Source: JADZEM01 sp046328125 | GTDB taxonomy: Bacteria; Chloroflexota; UBA6077; JACCZL01 | NCBI GenBank assembly: GCA_046328125.1 | Contig: JAXLXF010000023.1 | Location: 1-64,000, forward strand | Direction: 5' to 3' | Length of the DNA stretch: 64,000 bases | In this document: one piece after another, positions 57,784 to 64,000 of the stretch | Position numbering within the stretch: the first letter of the stretch is position 1 | Layout: each line of letters opens with the position of its first letter | Position numbers and translations under genes: made by a program | Notes under the pieces: model-generated | What the model was told of the DNA's origin: nothing | Databases searched by the model: none | The model's input: only the letters and a program-made list of their open reading frames with translations

Positions 57784-60114
57784 GTGACAATCGCTCTCCT
57801 CGGCGCCCTCCTCCGCCCGCTTCAGGCGATCCGCCAGGCGGTTGGAGGGTCGAAACTGCCGCGCGTCTCCACGGCTGAGCACGCTACACTCGCCGACGAG
57901 CTCGGCGCCGTGCGTGCCACGCTCGCCGGCCGCACGACGGAGCTGCGCGCCGCCCTCGCCGATCTCGCGTGCTACCGCCTGTTCGCCGAGCGCCTGACCG
58001 ACAGCGTCCTCTTCGTCGAGGCCGACGGCACGATCGCCGACGCGAACCCGGCCGCCATCGCCATGTATGGCTACGAACGCGCCGACCTCGTCGGGCGGTC
58101 AGTCTACGACCTGCTGGCCGGACCAGACGAGCGCCTGGGCGACGACCAACTCGCCCGGGCGTATCGCGAAGGGCTCGTCTTCGAGGCGACCCACCGGCGG
58201 CGCGACGAGACGGTCTTTCGCGCCGACGTGACCCTCGTCGGCGCAGCGCCGGCCGACGCCGCCGACGCCGACGGCAGCGAGATCACCGGACCGCGCATCG
58301 CGATCGTGCGCGACGTCAGCGCCCACCAGGCCGTCCAGCTCGCCAGCGCCCGCCTGCTGGTCCGCGAGCAGGAGGCCCGCGCCCGCGAAGAGCGCGCCGC
58401 CGAGGTCACCGGCATCATCCAGCACATGCCATGCGGCGTCCTGGTCTTCGACCGGGACGGCTGCCTGACCCTTGCGAACGAGCGCGCGCTGGAGATCCTC
58501 AGCCTGGACGCGCCGCCCGAGAACGAGGACGACGCGCTCCTGGACCGCTCGCCGATCCCCCACCCCTCGCTCCTGCTGGAGAACCGCCTGCTGAGCCCCT
58601 GCCGGGCGCTGGTCGCCCGCGCGCTCGGGGGGAGCGTCGTGGACGAGCGCGAGATTCAGATCGAGGCGCCCGGCGCCGAGGATCTGATCCTGCTCGGCTC
58701 GGCCGCCCCGCTCCGCACCACACGCGGCGACGTGTGCGGCGCCGTCGTCACCATCTCCGACGTCTCGCGCGAGCGCAGGCTGATGCAGGATCTGGTGCTC
58801 TCGGAAGGGACGCTGCGCCACACCCTGGAGAGCCTGCTGCTGCTCCACGAGGCCGGCCGAGCACTCAGCGCCACCCTGGTCGAGGAGGAGATCGGGCGGC
58901 GGTTCGCCGAGAGCTGCGTGCGGATCGCACGGCTGGACGGGGCGCTGGTGTTTCTCAAAGGCGGCCCGAGCGACGACGCCGACCACGGCTCGCTGCGCTT
59001 GATCGCCACCAACGGCGACCCGCTCCTGATCGACCACGTCCTCACCTGTCCGGACGAGCAGCAGGCGCGTGCTACGACCCTGCAGGGCTCCGAGTCAGGC
59101 GACATCCGCGCGATACCGGCCTGTGCCGAGCTCTCGATCGCCCTCGGCCACCACATCGAGCTGGCGGCGCGCGGGCGCACCCTCGGCGTCCTGGAGATCT
59201 ACGGCACCGAGCAGTTGACGACGGTGACCAGAGACGCTCTGGCGAGCCTCGCCGCCCACGCCGTCAGCGCCTTCGAGAACGCCCACCTCTACCGCGAGGT
59301 CGCGGACCGCGAGCAGCGCCTCCAGGACGCCCTGCGCCAGCTGCTGATCGCCCAGGAGGAGGAGCGCCGTCGGATCGCCTACGAGCTGCACGACGGCCTC
59401 GCGCAGGTGGCCGCCGCGACCCATCTCAGCCTGCAGACGTTTGCCTCGCAGTACCGGCCGCGGGCCGAGCAGACCCGCCAGCAGTTGGAGCGCAGCGTGG
59501 AGCTGGCCCGCCGGGTGGTGCGCGAGGCGCGCCAGGTGATCGCCGGCCTCCGCCCGACGACGCTGGACGACTTCGGCCTGGAGCGCGCGCTGCGGCTGCA
59601 CGTCCAGGAGCTCGTCGGCGAGGGCTGGACCATCGACTACGTCGCACAGATCGGTCCCGGCCGCCTGCCCGGCCCGGTCGAGACGGTCCTGTACCGGATC
59701 GCGCAGGAGGCGCTGACCAACGTTCGCAAGCATGCTGAGACGCTCGACGCCCAGGTGACGCTGCGGCGACTGGACGGCCGCGTCCAGCTCGAGGTGATCG
59801 ACCACGGCGCCGGGTTCAACTCTGGCGCCTTCGCGGAGATCGCCGATCCCGGTCATCACGTCGGGCTGGTCGCCATGCGCGAGCGCGCAGCGCTGGTCGG
59901 CGGTGTCTGCACGGTCCAGAGCCGGCCCGGCGAGGGGACGCGGGTCTCGGCCACCATCCCGTTGGCGGCCGAGCCGGAGCTGGCCTCGCCCAACCTCCCG
60001 TTTTCCGGGGACCGCGTGACGACGTCTGGGACGCCCACGTCAGCCCTGCCCCCCAGACCACTCGTGCCGGCGATGACCGGACGTTCTTTCGAGGAGCCCG
60101 ACCATGCTATCTGA
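57784..60114 (+). CDS. PAS-PAS-GAF histidine kinase (NarX/DegS-type)
   Basis: 776 residues from GTG 57784, after GAGG in a TA-rich leader; a longer frame to 57532 overlaps moeA and looks non-coding. Domains: PAS (about 65-175, LTDSVLFVEADGTIADANPA), second PAS (about 210-330, MPCGVLVFDRDGCLTLANERA), GAF (about 350-500), HisKA_3 with RRRIAYELHDGLAQVAAATH and His536, then ATPase (LYRIAQEALTNVRKHAET, VIDHGAGFNS, HVGLVAMRERAALVGG). No membrane helix is evident. It overlaps the regulator gene by eleven bases, so the two are a cognate pair. Signal unknown. Confidence 0.9.
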   Translation: MTIALLGALLRPLQAIRQAVGGSKLPRVSTAEHATLADELGAVRATLAGRTTELRAALADLACYRLFAERLTDSVLFVEADGTIADANPAAIAMYGYERADLVGRSVYDLLAGPDERLGDDQLARAYREGLVFEATHRRRDETVFRADVTLVGAAPADAADADGSEITGPRIAIVRDVSAHQAVQLASARLLVREQEARAREERAAEVTGIIQHMPCGVLVFDRDGCLTLANERALEILSLDAPPENEDDALLDRSPIPHPSLLLENRLLSPCRALVARALGGSVVDEREIQIEAPGAEDLILLGSAAPLRTTRGDVCGAVVTISDVSRERRLMQDLVLSEGTLRHTLESLLLLHEAGRALSATLVEEEIGRRFAESCVRIARLDGALVFLKGGPSDDADHGSLRLIATNGDPLLIDHVLTCPDEQQARATTLQGSESGDIRAIPACAELSIALGHHIELAARGRTLGVLEIYGTEQLTTVTRDALASLAAHAVSAFENAHLYREVADREQRLQDALRQLLIAQEEERRRIAYELHDGLAQVAAATHLSLQTFASQYRPRAEQTRQQLERSVELARRVVREARQVIAGLRPTTLDDFGLERALRLHVQELVGEGWTIDYVAQIGPGRLPGPVETVLYRIAQEALTNVRKHAETLDAQVTLRRLDGRVQLEVIDHGAGFNSGAFAEIADPGHHVGLVAMRERAALVGGVCTVQSRPGEGTRVSATIPLAAEPELASPNLPFSGDRVTTSGTPTSALPPRPLVPAMTGRSFEEPDHAI

Positions 60115-60793
60115 CGTCCGTGCCCGACCCGGTGTCGGAGTCGCCCGCCTGCTGATCGCCGACGATCACGAGCTGGCCCGCCTCGGGCTGGTCGGCGCGC
60201 TCCAGGGCGAGCGCGGCCTGACCGTGGTCGGCGAGGCGCGCGACGGCCAGGAAGCCGTCGAGCTCTGCCAGACGCTCGCGCCCGACCTCGTGCTGATGGA
60301 CATCCGGATGCCGCGCCTGGATGGGCTGGGGGCCACCGCCCAGATCGTCCGGACCTGCCCACGCACCCGCGTCATCATGGTGACGATGCAGGAAGATCCC
60401 GAATACCTCATCGAGGCACTCAAGGTGGGCGCCTCCGGCTACCTGTTGAAGGACGCTGGCAAGCCGGAGATCGTGAGCGCGATTCGCCAGGTGCTGGCCG
60501 GCGAGTCCCTCTTGAACGCCGGGCTGGTCGCGGAGCTGCTCAAGCGCCTGGACCGCGACGCCCTGCGTCACCAGCCCGAGCCAGCCGCCCACGCCCTCTC
60601 CGAGCGCGAGCTGGACGTGCTGCGCCTGCTGGTGGCCGGCCGCACCAACCGCGAGATCGCCCAGGAGCTGGTGCTGAGCATCAGCACGGTCAAGACCCAT
60701 GTGGAGCACGTGATCGCCAAGCTGGACGTGGTGGACCGGACCCAGGCGGCCGTCAAAGCGACCCGGCTCGGCCTGATCCGCCTCGCGAGCTGA
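60104..60793 (+). CDS. NarL/FixJ-family response regulator
   Basis: 229 residues. Receiver: RLLIADDHELARLGLVGALQG, Asp66 in LVLMDIRMPRLDGLGA, VTMQEDPEYLIEALKVGASGYLLKDAG. Output: LSERELDVLRLLVAGRTNREIAQELVLSISTVKTHVEHVIAKLDV, a complete LuxR-type helix-turn-helix. GGAGCCC precedes the ATG, which lies inside the end of the kinase gene. It is the expected phospho-partner of His536 of that kinase. Targets unknown; the inverted repeat at 57611 is one candidate. Confidence 0.95.
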   Translation: MLSDVRARPGVGVARLLIADDHELARLGLVGALQGERGLTVVGEARDGQEAVELCQTLAPDLVLMDIRMPRLDGLGATAQIVRTCPRTRVIMVTMQEDPEYLIEALKVGASGYLLKDAGKPEIVSAIRQVLAGESLLNAGLVAELLKRLDRDALRHQPEPAAHALSERELDVLRLLVAGRTNREIAQELVLSISTVKTHVEHVIAKLDVVDRTQAAVKATRLGLIRLAS

Positions 60794-60925
60794 GTAGCGA
60801 GTAGCGAGTAGCGAGGGGCGAGTACGATTCCTCGCCCCTCGCCCCTCGCCCCTCGCCCCTCCAGCTATCATGTCCGCCACGCCCCACTCGCAACTCGCAA
60901 CTCACAACTCGCAACTCGTGAGGAG
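60794..60925. repeat. Heptad arrays in both orientations
   Basis: GAGTAGC units at about 60793-60820, CTCGCCC units at 60831-60860, and ACTCGCA units at 60886-60919. The whole spacer between the regulator and the GGT gene is made of these. A ribosome site GTGAGGAGG is formed at its right end, immediately before ATG 60931. Confidence 0.85.
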
Positions 60926-60930
60926 GCACC

Positions 60931-62670
60931 ATGGCCGTGGCGCGAGACTCCGACTGGATCCTCGGGAAGCAGCAGGCTGAGGCCGACCACGGGATGGTCG
61001 CCTCGCTCCACCCGCTCGCCTCGGCGGCAGGACTGGAGATGCTGAAGGCCGGCGGCAACGCCGTCGATGCTGCCGTCGCCACGGCGTTCGCCATCGGCGT
61101 GGTCGAGCCGTTCATGAGCGGCGTCGGCGGCGTGGCCGCGATGGTGTTCCACAACTCGAAGACCGGCAAGACCGTCGTCGTGGACGGCTCCGGCGTCGCG
61201 CCCCAGGCCGCTCGCCCCGACAGCTTCGAGCTGGCCGACACCGGCAGCACCGGCGGCCTGTATGGCTGGCGCGGGACCAAAGACAACGTCTCCAACGAGG
61301 GCTTCCGCGCACCAGTGGTGCCGGGGATGCCGGCCGCGATGCTGTACGCCCACGCGAAGTACGGCTCCGGCAAGCTCACCCGCCAGCAGGTGCTGGCTCC
61401 GGCCATCCGCCTCGCCGAGGAGGGCTTCCCGGTCGATGGGTACGTCGCCTCGACCACGGCGTTCCACCAGCGGATGCTCCGCAAGCACGAAGAGGCGTAC
61501 AAGACGTACTTCCACGAGGACGGCACGCCACTTCAGCCCGGCAACATCACCAGTCCGCCGGATCGGCTCGTCCAGAAGAACCTGGCGCGCACCCTGCGCC
61601 TCATCGCCGAGCACGGCCCGGACGTCTTCTACCAGGGCGAGATCGCGGCGATGATCGCCGACGACATCCAGGCGAACGGCGGCATGATCACCCGCGAGGA
61701 CATGGCGGCCTACCGGCCGCGCGAATTCGACGCGCCGCTCGCCGCCTCCTATCGCGGCTACACGCTGCACGGCATCCCGAAGACCTCCGGCTGCGTCACC
61801 GCCTTCCAGGCGCTCAACATCCTGGAGCAGTTCGACCTGGCCTCGTTCGGGGCGGGTTCGGCCCAGGCGACCCACCTGATCGTCGAGGCGCTCCGACGCG
61901 CCTTCCTGGACCGCCTGACCCACCTTGCCGACCCGGACATGCAGCCAGCCCCGTTCGACGGCGTCCTCAACAAGGAGTACGCCTCGCAGCTGGCGGCCAG
62001 CATCAACCCGGACCGGGCCACGCCGGACATCGGCCCTGGCGACCCCTGGCTCTACGAAGTGCGCGGCAAGCCGGCCAACCTGCTGCGCGCCTCCAACGGC
62101 GAGGGCGACGGCTGCACCACCCACCTGACCGCCGTGGACGCGGACCGCAACGTGGTCACGCTGACCACCACCCTCGGCGAGCTGTTCGGGTCCGGCGTGA
62201 TGCCGCGCGGCACCGGCGTCTGCCTGAACGGCGGCATGACCTGGTTCAACCCGGAGCCGGGTACGGTCAACTCGATCGAGCCGGGCAAGCGCATCCTCTG
62301 GGCGCCCACCCCGACCATCGTCCTCAAGGAGGGCCGCCCGATCATGGCGGTCGGTGCGCCCGGCGGGCGGCGGATCATGTCAGCCGTGCTCCAGAGCATC
62401 GTCAACCACCTGGATTTCGGTATGGGCGTCCAGGACGCGGTCACGGCCCCACGCATCCACTGCGAAGGCCCGCTGACCTATGCCGAGGCTCGCATCGGCG
62501 CCGAGGTGCTGGCCGACCTCGCGGCGCGCGGCCATCGCCTCAAGGTGATCGAGGAGACCGGCGCCTCGTTCAGCTTCGCCCGCCCGAACGGCATCGCCAT
62601 CGACGCGTCCACGAACCGGCTGACCGGCGGGGTCAACCAGTTCACGCCAGCCTGGGCGATGGGCTACTGA
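60931..62670 (+). CDS. ggt: Gamma-glutamyltransferase (Ntn hydrolase)
   Basis: 579 residues. GMVASLHPLASAAGLEMLKAGGNAVDAAVATAFAIGVVEPFMSGVGG is the family start. The autocleavage site is GDGCTTHLTAVDADRN, with Thr396 as the new N-terminal nucleophile. GSGVMPRGTGVCLNGGM and APGGRRIMSAVLQSIVNHLDFGM follow; the last is the oxyanion/Gly-Gly region. GGT cleaves gamma-glutamyl bonds, as of glutathione. No signal peptide is visible, so a cytoplasmic location or another substrate (as in cephalosporin acylase-like relatives) is possible. GAGGAGG gives a good start. Confidence 0.94.
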   Translation: MAVARDSDWILGKQQAEADHGMVASLHPLASAAGLEMLKAGGNAVDAAVATAFAIGVVEPFMSGVGGVAAMVFHNSKTGKTVVVDGSGVAPQAARPDSFELADTGSTGGLYGWRGTKDNVSNEGFRAPVVPGMPAAMLYAHAKYGSGKLTRQQVLAPAIRLAEEGFPVDGYVASTTAFHQRMLRKHEEAYKTYFHEDGTPLQPGNITSPPDRLVQKNLARTLRLIAEHGPDVFYQGEIAAMIADDIQANGGMITREDMAAYRPREFDAPLAASYRGYTLHGIPKTSGCVTAFQALNILEQFDLASFGAGSAQATHLIVEALRRAFLDRLTHLADPDMQPAPFDGVLNKEYASQLAASINPDRATPDIGPGDPWLYEVRGKPANLLRASNGEGDGCTTHLTAVDADRNVVTLTTTLGELFGSGVMPRGTGVCLNGGMTWFNPEPGTVNSIEPGKRILWAPTPTIVLKEGRPIMAVGAPGGRRIMSAVLQSIVNHLDFGMGVQDAVTAPRIHCEGPLTYAEARIGAEVLADLAARGHRLKVIEETGASFSFARPNGIAIDASTNRLTGGVNQFTPAWAMGY

Positions 62671-62689
62671 CGGAGACGCGAGCGGACGA

Positions 62690-62835
62690 GTAGTGAGTAG
62701 CGGGAGAGGGCGGGCGCGATGAATCGCGCCCTTACTGTCGTTGACCTGGTAGGGGCGCAATTCATTGCGCCCACTGACGCCTCTCTCGCTACTCGCTACT
62801 CGCTACTCGCTACTCGCTACTCGCTACTCGCACCG
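62690..62835. repeat. Heptads and REP pair overlapping the end of the Gfo/Idh gene
   Basis: Short GAGTAGTG units at 62690, a REP pair at 62712-62735 and 62749-62772 (left GGGCGCGATGAATCGCGCCC, right preceded by GTAG), then GCTACTC heptads at 62788-62830, repeated about six times. The last heptads encode the C-terminal residues and stop of the minus-strand gene. Confidence 0.88.
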
Positions 62836-63838
62836 GCTGACCGCCGAGCTGCGCTGACTGCGAGATCGCGAAGCAGGCCGCGTGCGTGTTCACCGCGTCG
62901 TGCAGGCTGGCGTGCGACTCGGAGCCGCCGCGGACACAGTCCATGAAATGGTCGATCTCGCCCTGGAACGGATGGTGCCCGACCAGCCCGCTGTTCGGCA
63001 GGACGGTCGGGAAGGTCGTCCAGTCCAGCACGCCGGGCAGCTTGCGGCTGAAGAAGCGGTTGTCGCGCAGGCCGCCGTCCGTCCCGAGCAGGTCGATGTT
63101 GAACTGATACGGAATCCACGGCTCGGTGATGGCCGAGACCTTGCCGGCCTTGCCGTTGGCGAACCGGACCAGCGCAACTTGATTGGCCGCTTTCGGTAGC
63201 CCTTCGAGAGCGGTCGTCTCCAGCGCGGTCACCTCCACGATATCCGAGGACATCAGGTAGCGCGCCAGGTCCACGGCGTGGCAGCCGCCGCCGAGCATGG
63301 CGTCGATGGTGGCGCGCCGGAGCCGGCCGGCGGCGCCGGGGTAGCCGGAGACTTCGCCGTTGTGCCAATAGTCGGCCTGGACGTAGATCGGGTCGCCGAA
63401 CAGCCCCTCGGCGAGCATCGCTTTGGCGGCCAGGGTCAGCGGGTTCCAGCGCAAGACGAAGCCGGCAACGGTGCGGACGCCGGCCTCGGCGACGGCGGCG
63501 TCCATCGCGCGGAGGTCTTCGAGGGTGGTTGCGACGGGCTTCTCGATCAGGACGTGCTTGCCGGCCTGCGCGGCGGCGATCGTCTCCTGAGCGTGCCGGG
63601 CGTGTGGCGTGCAGATCGAGAGGGCGTCCAGGCCGGGGTGGGCCAGGAGATCGTCGACGGTGTCGTAGATCCCGAGCCGGTCGGGGTCCAGCCCGAGCTG
63701 GCGGGCTTTGTTCGCTGCGCCCACCTTCGTGCGGCTGCCGATCGCCACCACCCGGCAATGCGGGTTGTTGAGATACGCGCGCAGATGCTCGGTCGCCACC
63801 GTGCCGGCCCCCTGGACCGCCACGCCGATCTCGGTCAT
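62810..63838 (-). CDS. Gfo/Idh/MocA family oxidoreductase
   Basis: 342 residues from ATG 63838 (GAGGTGAG four bases upstream); GTG 63847, which overlaps the previous stop, is also possible. The Rossmann start is IGVAVQGAGTVATEHLRAYL. ALSICTPHARHAQETIAAAQAGKHVLIEKPVATT holds the EKP motif, with the catalytic lysine. The C-terminal domain has GGGCHAVDLARYLM with the conserved histidine. These enzymes oxidise or reduce sugars and cyclitols with NAD(P). The final residues RVASSE and the stop are encoded by heptad repeats, so the original C-terminus has been replaced or extended. Confidence 0.93.
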   Translation of the reverse strand: MTEIGVAVQGAGTVATEHLRAYLNNPHCRVVAIGSRTKVGAANKARQLGLDPDRLGIYDTVDDLLAHPGLDALSICTPHARHAQETIAAAQAGKHVLIEKPVATTLEDLRAMDAAVAEAGVRTVAGFVLRWNPLTLAAKAMLAEGLFGDPIYVQADYWHNGEVSGYPGAAGRLRRATIDAMLGGGCHAVDLARYLMSSDIVEVTALETTALEGLPKAANQVALVRFANGKAGKVSAITEPWIPYQFNIDLLGTDGGLRDNRFFSRKLPGVLDWTTFPTVLPNSGLVGHHPFQGEIDHFMDCVRGGSESHASLHDAVNTHAACFAISQSAQLGGQPVRVASSE

Positions 63839-63843
63839 CGGTC

Positions 63844-64000
63844 TCACCTCACGCGCGGCAGCGTACGAGGATCCGTCGTCGTCATGCCGGCGATCTCCCT
63901 CATGTGCTGGACGGCGTCGGGGCGGCCCACCGGCCGCCCCGTGGCATCCTCCTGCGTCCCTCGCCCTGCTGGCGTCAGGTCGGGATGCCCAGCTCCTGCT
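63844..64000 (-). CDS. C-terminal part of an unidentified protein (truncated by window edge)
   Basis: An open minus-strand frame runs from the window edge to a TGA at 63844-63846, about 51 codons. The last part reads GRPDAVQHMREIAGMTTTDPRTLPRVR and has coding-like third positions. The stop overlaps GTG 63847 of the next gene. Another frame ends QELGIPT with a stop at about 63975, which would instead make that the real C-terminus, leaving 63848-63970 as a spacer. No family can be given. Confidence 0.35.
   Translation of the reverse strand, partial: AGAGHPDLTPAGRGTQEDATGRPVGRPDAVQHMREIAGMTTTDPRTLPRVR

Noticed and set aside
60794..60925. Possible CRISPR array
   Set aside because: Units are only seven bases, contiguous and without spacers; no cas genes nearby.
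1..64000. tRNA or rRNA genes
   Set aside because: No T-loop/acceptor pairs or rRNA-like conserved blocks were noticed by eye; a tRNAscan or covariance search would be decisive.

Overview
This is high-GC DNA from a bacterial chromosome. Long co-directional genes, frequent GTG starts and purine-rich ribosome sites are visible throughout. The gene mix includes giant cyclase-ATPase-LuxR regulators, an F420-type luciferase-like oxidoreductase, a CaiB-type CoA transferase, Gfo/Idh/MocA and EthD proteins, and HEPN gene pairs. With the dense dispersed palindromes, this fits a Chloroflexota lineage of the Thermomicrobia type. That placement is inference from gene content, not from a marker-gene tree. 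No rRNA, tRNA, CRISPR array or transposase gene was seen.

Layout. 1-1000: end of a HicB-like antitoxin, a Pho-box-like promoter and a small secreted protein. 1084-6392 (minus): mutS and recD2, translationally coupled. 6509-12145: a monooxygenase-like protein, an ArsR-acetyltransferase fusion with its own palindromic operator, a VOC protein, and a minus-strand pair of an alpha/beta hydrolase and a CoA transferase. 12461-18658: a tandem array of cyclase/ATPase/LuxR regulators: a relic tail, one intact gene and one decayed copy. 19088-24026: acyl-CoA dehydrogenase, quinone oxidoreductase, a manganese-type (yybP-ykoY) riboswitch with a CaCA exchanger, and an NTF2-like protein. 24192-30846: a kinase-like gene and rpmB on the minus strand, then fakA, degV and recG on the plus strand; recG is broken near its 5' end by repeats. 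30871-32498: two tandem copies of a two-gene HEPN module, the best candidate for a little-described toxin-antitoxin-like system. 32539-35818: a zinc-finger protein, a frameshifted GAF-LuxR regulator, a receiver protein and an LLM oxidoreductase. 36574-50246: an eleven-gene plus-strand operon (two EthD proteins, GMC oxidoreductase, SnoaL-ankyrin, FGE-like, VOC, DJ-1, ThDP enzyme, DJ-1, GlgX, AGE-epimerase/STAS fusion). 50713-53572: Kef-type antiporter, DUF4239-like membrane protein, YbaK deacylase. 53582-60793: a kinase-plus-regulator fusion, moeA, and a conventional NarX/NarL-like pair. 60931-64000: gamma-glutamyltransferase, a Gfo/Idh/MocA oxidoreductase and the edge of one more gene.

The window is saturated with small repeats of several families. 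(a) Paired palindromes carrying a GTAG tetranucleotide, like RAYT-mobilised REP/BIME elements. (b) Seven-base GAGTAGC/GAGTTGC arrays. (c) Long C/G-rich palindromes of the CCCCACCCCCCAGCCCCCTC type. (d) A 299-bp nested inverted repeat. Several sit in frame inside coding sequences (recD2, the LuxR regulator) or have split or ended genes (recG, the Gfo/Idh gene), so they appear to shape proteins as well as spacers.
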